A DNA stretch of 9,494 nucleotides from an uncultured Lachnospiraceae bacterium (GCA_958444395.1 CAUCOL010000042.1:1-9494); one strand, 5' to 3'. Counted from the stretch's first letter, positions 1 through 7,421 are shown. Notes: a model not told the origin generated them from the letters alone. Numbers and translations: made by a program.

Positions 1-163
1 TATGGTCGGTCTTGGGAAAGGCGTAAGGTACCAAGACAATTTTTCATCCTCGTTTACGCAGACTTTTACAGCTTACAAGTAAAATCAGAAAGATATTTAA
101 GCGACGCATGCCCGGATGTCAGGGCGTTAACTGCCCCCTGGTGGTGTGGGAAGTTTTAGTTAT
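1..163. other. Left-edge region with no assignable gene
   Basis: No gene could be identified here. The first plus-strand frame is open from the window edge to a TAG at 157-159 (52 codons), but its translation has no recognisable motif and mixed composition, so chance or a gene tail are both possible. A second plus frame is open from the edge to a TAA near 80, and a minus-strand ATG at 45-47 runs off the edge without a properly spaced ribosome binding site. A short GC-rich hairpin is possible around 112-140 (GGGC/GCCC arms around GTTAAC). The stretch could be the end of a mobile element or of a gene lying to the left. Confidence 0.3.
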
Positions 164-303
164 TAAGATTAAGGTGTCAAAAGTCCTTTTTCATGACGGA
201 GATATTTTTTGAAGATTTGTGCTACAATATCTTAAGGCGATGCGGCGCACCATTGATAGATATTGTAGTCAAAAATTCAGACCTTTTGACACTTTAATCT
301 TAT
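164..303. repeat. 140-bp inverted-repeat element, MITE-like or structured RNA
   Basis: The ends are inverted repeats. Positions 164-183 (TAAGATTAAGGTGTCAAAAG) and 284-303 (CTTTTGACACTTTAATCTTA) are complementary at 19 of 20 positions. Inside, 206-212 (TTTTTGA) can pair with 269-275 (TCAAAAA), and 222-232 (CTACAATATCT) pairs perfectly with 258-268 (AGATATTGTAG). The two inner stems abut on the right-hand side, giving one long nested hairpin. It has no long ORF and lies just beyond the serS terminator. This fits a miniature inverted-repeat transposable element or a folded non-coding RNA. No clear target-site duplication was found, so the mobile-element reading is inference. Confidence 0.55.
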
Positions 304-306
304 TAC

Positions 307-345
307 AAAAAGGAGCCTGGTTCTATCCAAAACCAGACTCCTTTG
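307..345 (-). terminator. Rho-independent terminator of serS
   Basis: Reading the minus strand, AAAGGAGTCTGGTT (344 to 331) pairs over 14 positions with AACCAGGCTCCTTT (322 to 309), with one G-U pair and an 8-nt loop. A T-run (TTTTTG) follows directly. It lies about 57 bp beyond the serS stop codon and is oriented to end serS transcription. The plus strand after the hairpin is T-rich but lacks a clean T-run, so function in that direction is less certain. Confidence 0.85.
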
Positions 346-401
346 TCTTATCTTATATATTTTATTTTGTATCTTATCTGTGGTCTGCCACAGCGTCCTG
401 C

Positions 402-1682
402 CTAGCGGATTGCGTCTTTTCCACCCATATAAGGTCTCAGTACCTCAGGGATACGAACGCTTCCATCTGCCTGCAGATTGTTCTCCAGAAATGCGATCAG
501 CATACGTGGAGGAGCTACTACTGTATTATTCAGAGTATGTGCAAAATACTTCTCGCCATTCTCTCCCTTTACACGGATCTTCAGACGGCGTGCCTGTGCA
601 TCGCCGAGGTTGGAACAGCTTCCCACCTCAAAATATTTCTTCTGACGCGGCGACCATGCCTCTACGTCAATAGACTTCACCTTCAGATCTGCCAGATCGC
701 CGGAACAGCACTCCAGTGTACGTACCGGAATATCTAAGGAACGGAACAGATCTACTGTATTCTGCCATAACTTGTCGAACCATTCTTTACTTTCTTCCGG
801 CTTACATACAACGATCATTTCCTGCTTCTCAAACTGGTGAATACGATATACACCACGCTCTTCAATACCATGTGCCCCCTTCTCCTTACGGAAGCATGGA
901 GAATAGCTGGTCAGTGTACGAGGCAGTGTATCCTCATCCAGAATCGTATCAATGAATTTACCGATCATGGAATGCTCGCTTGTACCAATCAGATACAGGT
1001 CTTCGCCCTCGATCTTGTACATCATGGCATCCATTTCATCAAAGCTCATAACGCCTGTCACGACATTGCTTCGGATCATAAACGGAGGAATACAATAAGT
1101 AAATCCTCTGTCGATCATGAAATCTCTCGCATAGGAGATCACTGCGGAATGCAGTCTGGCAATGTCTCCCATCAGATAATAAAAACCGTTTCCGGCAACC
1201 TTACCGGCTGCATCCAGATCAATACCGTTAAACTTCTCCATGATCTCTGTATGATATGGCACCTCAAAATCAGGAACGACCGGATCACCGTATTTCTGGA
1301 TCTCTACATTCTCGCTGTCGTCTTTTCCGATCGGTACACTCGGATCAATGATATTTGGAATTACCATCATGATCTCTTTTACTCTTGCCTGCAGCTCTGT
1401 TTCTTTTGCCTGCAGTTCTTCCAGACGCTTTGCATTCTTAGCGACCTCGGCTTTCTTCTCCTCAGCCTCTTCCTTCTTGCCCTGTCCCATCAATGCACCG
1501 ATCTCTTTGGAGATCTTATTACGATTGGCACGAAGTTCATCGGCTTCCTGCTGTGTCTTACGTGCCTCAGCGTCCAGTTCTATTACTTCATCTACCAAAG
1601 GAAGTTTCTTGTCCTGAAACTTATTCTTGATATTCTGTTTTACAATATCCGGATTTTCTCTGACAAATTTTAAATCTAACAT
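402..1682 (-). CDS. serS: Seryl-tRNA synthetase
   Basis: This cytoplasmic class II aminoacyl-tRNA synthetase activates serine with ATP and charges tRNA-Ser (and tRNA-Sec if present). The product is 426 residues, normal for bacterial SerRS. Residues 1-110 form the charged, heptad-rich antiparallel coiled-coil arm that contacts the tRNA long variable arm. The catalytic core follows: a TSE serine-binding motif at 234-236, motif 2 at about 259-290 (SPCFRKEKGAHG, then RIHQFEKQEM) and motif 3 at about 384-402. Motif 3 reads NNTVVAPPR rather than the common GSGLAVGR type, although the ATP-binding arginine is kept. The start is the first ATG of the frame, before MLDLKFVREN, the usual N-terminus; its Shine-Dalgarno (CAGG, 8 nt upstream) is weak. 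It lies downstream of the PAS-GGDEF-EAL gene on the same strand, with its own candidate promoter and a strong terminator. Confidence 0.96.
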   Translation of the reverse strand: MLDLKFVRENPDIVKQNIKNKFQDKKLPLVDEVIELDAEARKTQQEADELRANRNKISKEIGALMGQGKKEEAEEKKAEVAKNAKRLEELQAKETELQARVKEIMMVIPNIIDPSVPIGKDDSENVEIQKYGDPVVPDFEVPYHTEIMEKFNGIDLDAAGKVAGNGFYYLMGDIARLHSAVISYARDFMIDRGFTYCIPPFMIRSNVVTGVMSFDEMDAMMYKIEGEDLYLIGTSEHSMIGKFIDTILDEDTLPRTLTSYSPCFRKEKGAHGIEERGVYRIHQFEKQEMIVVCKPEESKEWFDKLWQNTVDLFRSLDIPVRTLECCSGDLADLKVKSIDVEAWSPRQKKYFEVGSCSNLGDAQARRLKIRVKGENGEKYFAHTLNNTVVAPPRMLIAFLENNLQADGSVRIPEVLRPYMGGKDAIR

Positions 1683-1726
1683 TTATTTTACCTGACCTTT
1701 CTCATCAAGATTGTACGTCTTCATGC

Positions 1727-1750
1727 GTTTTATGCAACAGCACATAAAAC
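1727..1750 (-). other. Hairpin in the serS leader
   Basis: GTTTTATG and CATAAAAC (1727-1734 and 1743-1750) form a perfect 8-bp stem around an 8-nt loop in the predicted serS 5' UTR, about 45 nt before the start codon. No T-run follows, so it is not a terminator. No T-box specifier or TGG-containing antiterminator element is visible. It could be a stability or translation-control structure, or chance in AT-rich sequence. Confidence 0.3.
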
Positions 1751-1779
1751 CATAATGAACGATTACATCCTCTCTAAAC

Positions 1780-1807
1780 ATTTTACACAATTCCCGCTAT
1801 ATTGCAA
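1780..1807 (-). promoter_or_regulatory. Candidate sigma-70-type promoter for serS
   Basis: On the minus strand, TTGCAA (1802-1807) and TAAAAT (1780-1785) are separated by 16 bp, a near-consensus -35/-10 pair. Transcription would start near 1773 and give a leader of about 90 nt. No terminator was recognised between the upstream gene and serS, so read-through from that gene is also possible. Confidence 0.5.
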
Positions 1808-1862
1808 GGCGAACTCAGAAATATCCGTGTAAAATCTGTGGATCCGATCTTATTTTTACTGT

Positions 1863-4397
1863 CTATTCACTCAGAAAGCATTTCTCGAACACATTGCTTC
1901 GCATCGCACCGTAATAATAATCACCTTCCAGTATGTCGCATCCGATCTTGCGTGCAAATTCTTCCTGCAGGCGGGTCTGGACACCGCCACAGTGTACACG
2001 CAGTCCCATCTCACGCGCCATCTCGGTCGTCTTCTTCAATACGATGATATCCTTTTCATTGATCATGTGTTCCTGGAAATACTCCCCGTGGAACTTGATG
2101 CCTGTCACCGGCAGACGGCGCAATGTATGGATCGCTGTATGATCGGTACCAAAACGGCTGATGATCACACCATATCCCCGCTTGCTCAACTGCTCTACCG
2201 CCAGTTCAAATGCAGATGTACCACCCTCAAAGAACCGCTCCGGTATCTCGAACAGGAAATTCTCCGGCTTTAGATCGTTTTTCTTCACAATCTCGTCAAT
2301 CCTGCTGACCGCGCGTGTCGTAGACAGCTGGCTCGCTGTCATCTCCAGCGATACCGGCATGATCTTACGTCCTCTCGCTTTCCAGGATCCCATGCTTCTT
2401 GCCACTTCTTCCAACAGATAGAACGAAAAACCTTCCAGCTGTCCGCCTCGTTCCATCAGGTGCATGATCTGCTTATACTCCAGGTATTGCCCATTCTTCA
2501 TCAGGATCCTCGGAATCGCTTTGCTTCCGATAATATGCTCCTTATCTCCCTGGATTCTTGGCAGATAACAGATGTCAACCTGATGCTGCTGCCATGCATT
2601 CTGGATCTCTGCGATCTGTTCATCCTCATGCGACAGATGCGCTGCGACTTCCTCTGTATAAATAGCGTAGTGATTTCCCACCAGCCCCTTGATACTTCTT
2701 CGCGCCAGATCCGCACGCTCCAGCATATCCAACAACTCATGATCTTCCTTCTGTACCAGATATAATCCGATCGTAGAACCAAACTCCATCCCGTCTTCTT
2801 CGGTCTTTTCCAGTTCCTCCTGCCGGCGCACAACAGCGGACATTGCCTTTAACAGCTCTTTATGCGTTCTGTATTTAAACAATACAACGAAATAATCTCC
2901 ATCGACGCGGGCACACATACCATCATTTGCAAGATTTTTCAACAGCACCTTAGAGAAAATCTTCAGGATGCGGTTGCTGATCGAGAACCCATAGTGGTGG
3001 CTGAATTTACGAAATTCATTAATATCGGCACACACCAGCGCATAATGTTCTTCTTCCTTACGCTCTGCCAACGCCTTTTCGGCACGCTTCAGGAACGAAG
3101 CATACGGAAGCAGTCCGGTAATGGTATCTTCCGCCTCTGCCTGTGCTGTCTTTGCCATTTTCAGGAGCTTTCCTTCTGCCGGTGTCACCTCCTTCGGGAT
3201 CACTTCTTCCTCCAGATACATCGGCTGGCTGTTCTCGGCGATCAGACGCGTGATTCCGTATACCTTATCCGGCTTATCTCCGGACTCCGCCTCCGAATGC
3301 GTGCAGATCTCTACCCGCTGGTAATCGCCCTTCTCATTCTGTACTCGGACAACATCCCGGTACTCACCGCTCTTGGATAGCCAGGCATTGCGGATCTTAA
3401 TGAAGCGTTCTACATCCTCCGGATGAATATACCGTTTCAGATGCTGCTCATCAAATGAGCCTTCCAGTACAGACTCCGGCGAATACGTTGCCCCCAGATT
3501 TCCACTGCGGTAAAGCAGACGTTTGCCGACGTCGTACGTCCATATCGTCTCCTTTAACATCGTCGTGATGATCTCCGAACGATGGTTATTATCTGCCAGC
3601 TCCTCTTCTGCCTGCTTACGGCTCGTAATATCTACGATAACACACAGGTAAACTGCCTCTCCTCCTTCGTCATCGATACGGGTACCATTGACATAAGACC
3701 ATCTGGTCCCCCCGTTCTTCGCAATGATACGATACTCGATCCCGAGAGGTCCCCGGTTATTTACTGCCTGGCGGATCGCCTGTCCTACCCATTTTTCATC
3801 TGCCGGATGCAGCAGATTTACTACACAGTTTTGAAACTTCATGCTGTATTCTGCCCGGCTGTAGCCTGCCAGACGGAAAAATCCGTCATTGGCATATAAT
3901 AATTTAAAATCTGACATGCGCAGCTTGATCACACCGCCCGGTATACTGTTCGCAATCAGTTCAACCTCTTTCTTCGCCTTGTAAACATCCTCCAGGTGAC
4001 GTTTCGACGCAGATACATTCAGACAGGAACAATAATATACGATCTGTCCCTGCATCAGTTCCCGCTTGGCTGCAAATGCGACCCAGATGATGGAACCATC
4101 CTTGCGCACGACCTGAAACTCCAGATGTATATTTCCCCCTGCCGTGGATTGTCTCGCGATCAACGCCTTGATCTTCTGTTTCTCCTCCGGCACGACAGTC
4201 GCCATCGCCTGTTTGCCATACTTCGCTATATATTCTTCTCTGGTGTATTGAAGATTCTCATAAAAGCAGTCATTTGCATATAAGATCTCCGGTTCTGCAT
4301 CCATGCGGACAACAAGAATCCCGCATTCGGACATGTTAATTAAACGCTCCAGTTTTTCCTTTTCTAAAGACCATGTCTTCTCTTTGCTTTCATCCAT
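1863..4397 (-). CDS. Three-PAS GGDEF-EAL protein with degenerate catalytic sites
   Basis: The protein has 844 residues, is soluble and has no membrane segment. It has PAS domains at about 15-133, 144-260 and 271-387 (the third divergent), a GGDEF domain at about 425-580 and an EAL domain at about 595-844. PAS domains sense ligands, redox state or partners; GGDEF and EAL domains normally make and hydrolyse cyclic di-GMP. Here both active sites are altered. The GGDEF loop reads DGDYF (499-503). In EAL, the signature is KAI (626-628), the usual metal-binding Asn is Glu685, the DDFG motif is SRFG (747-750), the Asp after the catalytic Lys768 is His770, and the AEGVE motif is CGGVQ (803-807). Only the FEIPE glutamate region (716-720) and Lys768 look kept. 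It is therefore probably a c-di-GMP receptor or regulatory scaffold. The ATG at 4397 was chosen because GGAG lies 6 nt upstream; an in-frame TTG at 4445 has no good site. Confidence 0.9.
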   Translation of the reverse strand: MDESKEKTWSLEKEKLERLINMSECGILVVRMDAEPEILYANDCFYENLQYTREEYIAKYGKQAMATVVPEEKQKIKALIARQSTAGGNIHLEFQVVRKDGSIIWVAFAAKRELMQGQIVYYCSCLNVSASKRHLEDVYKAKKEVELIANSIPGGVIKLRMSDFKLLYANDGFFRLAGYSRAEYSMKFQNCVVNLLHPADEKWVGQAIRQAVNNRGPLGIEYRIIAKNGGTRWSYVNGTRIDDEGGEAVYLCVIVDITSRKQAEEELADNNHRSEIITTMLKETIWTYDVGKRLLYRSGNLGATYSPESVLEGSFDEQHLKRYIHPEDVERFIKIRNAWLSKSGEYRDVVRVQNEKGDYQRVEICTHSEAESGDKPDKVYGITRLIAENSQPMYLEEEVIPKEVTPAEGKLLKMAKTAQAEAEDTITGLLPYASFLKRAEKALAERKEEEHYALVCADINEFRKFSHHYGFSISNRILKIFSKVLLKNLANDGMCARVDGDYFVVLFKYRTHKELLKAMSAVVRRQEELEKTEEDGMEFGSTIGLYLVQKEDHELLDMLERADLARRSIKGLVGNHYAIYTEEVAAHLSHEDEQIAEIQNAWQQHQVDICYLPRIQGDKEHIIGSKAIPRILMKNGQYLEYKQIMHLMERGGQLEGFSFYLLEEVARSMGSWKARGRKIMPVSLEMTASQLSTTRAVSRIDEIVKKNDLKPENFLFEIPERFFEGGTSAFELAVEQLSKRGYGVIISRFGTDHTAIHTLRRLPVTGIKFHGEYFQEHMINEKDIIVLKKTTEMAREMGLRVHCGGVQTRLQEEFARKIGCDILEGDYYYGAMRSNVFEKCFLSE

Positions 4398-4454
4398 AGG
4401 CAACTCCAATCTATATCTCCTGTACCAGTCAAATATCTGCAGCAATGCGCAACG

Positions 4455-4484
4455 TCTGACCTGTTTTCTGACGGCAGCTCTGAC
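4455..4484 (-). promoter_or_regulatory. Three GTCAGA direct repeats at 12-bp period in the PAS-GGDEF-EAL leader
   Basis: On the minus strand GTCAGA occurs at 4479-4484, 4467-4472 and 4455-4460, with exactly 12 bp from start to start. They lie inside the predicted 5' UTR, 58-87 bp before the start codon and downstream of the candidate promoter. Regular spacing suggests a regulator-binding array or an RNA-binding element. The regulator is unknown, and a coincidence of short repeats is possible. Confidence 0.35.
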
Positions 4485-4524
4485 CCACCCACTGCATCGC
4501 GTGAATAAACTATGATTCTATAAT

Positions 4525-4553
4525 ATTGTATCACACATTCAGGGTGGAAACAA
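4525..4553 (-). promoter_or_regulatory. Candidate promoter for the PAS-GGDEF-EAL gene
   Basis: On the minus strand, an extended -10 (TGATACAAT, hexamer at 4525-4530) stands 17 bp from a weak -35 (TTGTTT, 4548-4553). Transcription would start near 4518, giving a leader of about 120 nt. The extended TG motif may compensate for the poor -35. It is arranged back to back with the chemoreceptor promoter; the two -35 boxes are 13 bp apart. Confidence 0.5.
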
Positions 4554-4566
4554 GCCAGCGAAATCC

Positions 4567-4595
4567 TTGCCATTTTTGTACTTTCAAGGTATAAT
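4567..4595 (+). promoter_or_regulatory. Sigma-70-type promoter of the chemoreceptor gene
   Basis: TTGCCA (4567-4572), a 17-bp spacer and a consensus TATAAT (4590-4595) make a strong housekeeping promoter about 100 bp before the chemoreceptor start. No sigma-28 (FliA/SigD) motif, as often used for chemoreceptors, was recognised in this region. Confidence 0.7.
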
Positions 4596-4645
4596 ACTGT
4601 ACGTATAAGATATGGTACGAAATGCGCCGAAAAAACATCAAAACC

Positions 4646-4667
4646 CACGAAAAAGAACGTGATTTTT
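4646..4667 (+). other. Small hairpin with T-run in the chemoreceptor leader
   Basis: CACG (4646-4649) and CGTG (4658-4661) enclose an 8-nt A-rich loop, with A-rich sequence before and TTTTT (4663-4667) after, which can extend the stem by A-T pairs. It resembles a weak terminator or attenuator between the promoter and the gene. It is flanked by two near-copies of a TGCGCC-A-rich-ACAT sequence (4623-4638 and 4669-4685). The stem is short, so it may have no function. Confidence 0.25.
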
Positions 4668-4697
4668 CTGCGCCAAAAATAACATTGGAGGCTCCCT

Positions 4698-7193
4698 ATG
4701 AAAGAGAACGAATACACCAAAGACGAATTAAATACCGATGAATATACAACCATTGGTCCCGAAGAGACGGAAGATGCCGTTCGCGAGGCAGAGGAAGGCG
4801 AAACGGACACACCGGCAGACAATATTTCTGTTGCGGCAGAGGAAGATGGCACGACTTCAGAAATGGATGACAGCATTTCCGACATCGCGGAGGCTGCGGA
4901 TGAAACCAGCTCTCCGGTGGATGAGGACGAAGCTGATTCTTCCGCAGACAATACAGCCGACTCTGTGGAGTCCGAGGACGAAGACGGCTCGCCAGAGGAC
5001 GATATGGTCGATACGTCGGATGCACAGGGCGAGGATGGCTCAGCGGATGGCAATGCAGACACCGCTGTAGAGGCTGAGAGTGAGGATACCCCGCCGGCAG
5101 ATCATATGATCGACGCTCTGGAGGATAATGACGAGGATGACTCCGCCACAGATATTATGGCTGACTCGGCGAATACCGAAAGCGAGGATGACCCAGCGGC
5201 GAACGATACAGCGACTGAGAGTGAGGACGGATCGCCAGCAGACGATACTACGGCGGCTGTGAACGAGGATAGCTCACCAGCAGAGATAGCTGCCGACATA
5301 GCAGAAAATACAGATCCATCTGCTTCGGATGAAACAGATACCATAGCAGATCTGATCAAAGAGGCAGATACCTCTGCTCAGACAAAGAAATCTAAACGCA
5401 GGAAAAAGTCCCGCACTGATAAGAAGGGCAAGGGCAAACGCTCAATTGCTTCTATATTTAAAGAAGGTTCCCGGCACAGTCTGAAAAAGAAACTGATGAT
5501 TCCGGTTACTTTACTGGCATTAGTCGTGCTGTGTTCTTCTGTTTTTTCGTTGATCAATCTGACGCAGGTAAATACTGCCAGCAAACGTGTTACTGACGTT
5601 TATCTGCAGAATATCATCCTGCTGAGCGACCTGAATACCGATGTTTCTGCGATTCAGCGTATTGCATACGCACATTGCTGTCTGGAGGTCGGTGACGAAA
5701 TGACAGAGCTGGAGAACGAAGCCAACACGTTACAAGGAAATATCAATAATACAACCGAAAAATACATGAAAAGTGATCCATCCATCGGAGAAGATCCAAC
5801 CTATCAACAGTTCGCGAACGACTATCGTTCCTATCTGAATCTGTTTAAACAGGCGGTCAACTTCAGTGCGAGCAATAACAATGTACGTGCTCTGGAGATC
5901 GTGAATAATCAGATCAAAAAAATAGGTGCCTCTCTGGATGAAGAGTTGTCGCAGATGCGTAAACAGAACGAAGAAGCGGTACAGACAGCTTCAAACAAAG
6001 AGACCGCTACCTTCGTTTTATCCATTATCGTAACGATTATTATACTGATCATTTCACTGGTGATCCTGGTATTTACCTTCCTGATCTGCACCCGCAGTAT
6101 CGTGGCACCGGTCACCAAGGCAAAGAAACAGCTGGATCGTATTATTTCTGATATTCAGAATAACCGCGGCGACCTGACCGCCCGTATCCAAATCAAGTCA
6201 CAGGATGAGATCGGCGACCTGGCACAGGGTATCAATACATTTATTGGATCCCTGCAGGATATTATCAGCAATCTGATCAGCAGCACAGACAAGTTAAACT
6301 CCGCTGTTACAAATGTTGCGGCACACGTAGCCGATGCCAATGATAACGCCTGCGATGTTTCTTCTGTTATGGAAGAGCTGTCTGCTACGATGGATGAGAT
6401 TTCCAATAACGTAACAGATATCAGCTCCGGTACACAGGGAATTGATGAAAATGTTGCATCGATCGCAGAATCTTCCAACGAAATGCTGGAATACGCAAAT
6501 ATAATGCGTGAACGTGCAAATCAACTCCGTGAAAATGCTGTTGCAAACAAACAGGCCACCAGCCAGGTAACGGCAGATATCATCACCGATCTGCGTTCCG
6601 CTATTGAAGACAGTAACAGCGTCGAACAGATCAGTGCATTGACAAACGATATTCTGGATATCTCACGTCAGACCAATCTGCTCGCTCTGAACGCTTCCAT
6701 CGAAGCAGCCAGAGCCGGAGAAGCCGGTCGTGGATTCTCTGTAGTAGCTGATGAGATCCGTAAACTGGCAGACAGCAGCCGCGAAACAGCCGGCAATATC
6801 CAGACGATCAATAAATTAGTCATCGAAGCTGTACATAAACTGGCTGATAATTCCAATACTATTGTAGATTATGTTGATGAGAACATCCTGCCGGATTATG
6901 ACCAGTTCGTAGATTCCGGCCGTCAGTACGACGAAGATGCCAGCCATGTTGCAGAGGTTATCGCACAGTTTACAGAACGTACGGACAATCTGAAGGATAT
7001 GATCCGACGTATGTCTGAGTCCATCCAGCACGTATCAACTTCTATCGACGACAGCGCCACCGGCGTAGCAAGTACCGCCGAAAACGTAAATGCTCTGGCA
7101 TCCACCGTGCAGAGTGTATCTGATGAAATGGAGATCAATAAACAGGTAGCCGATGCTCTGCAGAATGAAACAAATCGTTTTGAGCATGTATAA
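4698..7193 (+). CDS. Methyl-accepting chemotaxis protein with long acidic N-terminal extension
   Basis: This is a membrane chemoreceptor that would control the CheA kinase through CheW. In its 831 residues: an acidic extension (1-229), a polybasic patch (230-248, 13 Lys/Arg in 19), TM1 (about 267-288), an extracytoplasmic mostly helical sensor of about 145 residues resembling four-helix-bundle types, TM2 (about 437-464), HAMP (about 465-523) and the cytoplasmic signalling coiled coil (about 540-820). The conserved hairpin tip, [20 protein letters not shown], is at about 658-677, followed by [15 protein letters not shown]. No C-terminal NWETF-like tether for CheR/CheB is present. The tail is the oddity: no Lys or Arg from residue 30 to 220, Asp/Glu/Ser/Ala/Thr rich, and repeated. 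Positive charges before TM1 place it in the cytoplasm. Most chemoreceptors have only a few residues before TM1. GGAGG lies 6 nt before the ATG. The ligand is unknown. Confidence 0.95.
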   Translation: MKENEYTKDELNTDEYTTIGPEETEDAVREAEEGETDTPADNISVAAEEDGTTSEMDDSISDIAEAADETSSPVDEDEADSSADNTADSVESEDEDGSPEDDMVDTSDAQGEDGSADGNADTAVEAESEDTPPADHMIDALEDNDEDDSATDIMADSANTESEDDPAANDTATESEDGSPADDTTAAVNEDSSPAEIAADIAENTDPSASDETDTIADLIKEADTSAQTKKSKRRKKSRTDKKGKGKRSIASIFKEGSRHSLKKKLMIPVTLLALVVLCSSVFSLINLTQVNTASKRVTDVYLQNIILLSDLNTDVSAIQRIAYAHCCLEVGDEMTELENEANTLQGNINNTTEKYMKSDPSIGEDPTYQQFANDYRSYLNLFKQAVNFSASNNNVRALEIVNNQIKKIGASLDEELSQMRKQNEEAVQTASNKETATFVLSIIVTIIILIISLVILVFTFLICTRSIVAPVTKAKKQLDRIISDIQNNRGDLTARIQIKSQDEIGDLAQGINTFIGSLQDIISNLISSTDKLNSAVTNVAAHVADANDNACDVSSVMEELSATMDEISNNVTDISSGTQGIDENVASIAESSNEMLEYANIMRERANQLRENAVANKQATSQVTADIITDLRSAIEDSNSVEQISALTNDILDISRQTNLLALNASIEAARAGEAGRGFSVVADEIRKLADSSRETAGNIQTINKLVIEAVHKLADNSNTIVDYVDENILPDYDQFVDSGRQYDEDASHVAEVIAQFTERTDNLKDMIRRMSESIQHVSTSIDDSATGVASTAENVNALASTVQSVSDEMEINKQVADALQNETNRFEHV
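4923..5306 (+). repeat. Degenerate 51-bp (17-residue) tandem repeat in the chemoreceptor tail
   Basis: Units begin with an in-frame GAGGAY (Glu-Asp) at 4923, 4974, 5031, 5082, 5133, 5184, 5223 and 5265. The spacings are 51, 57, 51, 51, 51, 39 and 42 bp, all multiples of three. Example units are [17 protein letters not shown] (residues 76-92), [17 protein letters not shown] (112-128) and [17 protein letters not shown] (146-162). The loose consensus is ED-x-S-x-A-D-x-x-A-D, ending in E-S. Expansion by duplication of a 51-bp unit, followed by divergence and small in-frame deletions, explains the pattern. Confidence 0.65.
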
Positions 7194-7257
7194 GCCGAAC
7201 ATCCAATGACAGGCTTTTATCCGGTTCATTGTATCATTAAAATAGTATTTATTTCAT

Positions 7258-7334
7258 AAAAACAGCCTTGATCGATTTGACTTGAGTCCGAAATTCGGGA
7301 CATGTCAATCACATCAAGGCTGTTATTATTTTTA
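7258..7334. terminator. Bidirectional terminator between the chemoreceptor gene and galK
   Basis: AACAGCCTTGAT (7261-7272) and ATCAAGGCTGTT (7313-7324) are a perfect 12-bp inverted repeat. The 40-nt interior can pair further: GAT-TGAC with GTCAATC, and GTCCGAA with TTCGGGAC with small bulges. A T-run follows on the plus strand (ATTATTTTT), and another (TTTTTATG) follows on the minus strand. It sits between convergent genes and would end both transcripts. Confidence 0.85.
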
Positions 7335-7421
7335 ATTTATTGCTGTCTGTTCTCTCCACCGGCAGCCTCATCCGCTGCCTATATAATCCACTATCAGAAA
7401 GATTCGTCCCTCTGTATATTG
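7325..7421. other. Short intergenic tail with a small hairpin, no gene seen
   Basis: Between the terminator and the galK stop there is no credible coding frame. GGCAGC (7361-7366) and GCTGCC (7374-7379) form a 6-bp hairpin without a T-run. It would lie in the galK 3' UTR. Confidence 0.4.

Noticed and set aside
164..303. CRISPR repeat or simple terminator
   Set aside because: There is only one inverted pair without regularly spaced direct repeats, and no T-run directly follows the long stem.
219..1673. Several plus-strand open frames across 219-1673
   Set aside because: They lie antisense to serS or over the inverted-repeat element and terminator, have no domain features, and the serS frame explains the sequence.
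1683..1862. T-box leader upstream of serS
   Set aside because: Common for synthetase genes in Firmicutes, but neither the T-box core (TGG/ACC region) nor a terminator/antiterminator pair is visible. Only a small hairpin is present.
4398..4445. TTG start giving a 16-residue longer PAS-GGDEF-EAL protein
   Set aside because: No Shine-Dalgarno precedes the TTG, whereas the ATG at 4397 has GGAG at good spacing and the extra residues lie outside the PAS domain.
4398..4697. Cyclic di-GMP riboswitch in the divergent leaders
   Set aside because: Expected because of the gene content, but no conserved GEMM-type core was seen on either strand.
4364..5062. Minus-strand Ser/Ala/Val-rich frame of 232 codons
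   Set aside because: It is the mirror of the acidic GAN-rich codons of the chemoreceptor tail and has no ribosome binding site or domain. The plus-strand frame continues into a clear chemoreceptor.
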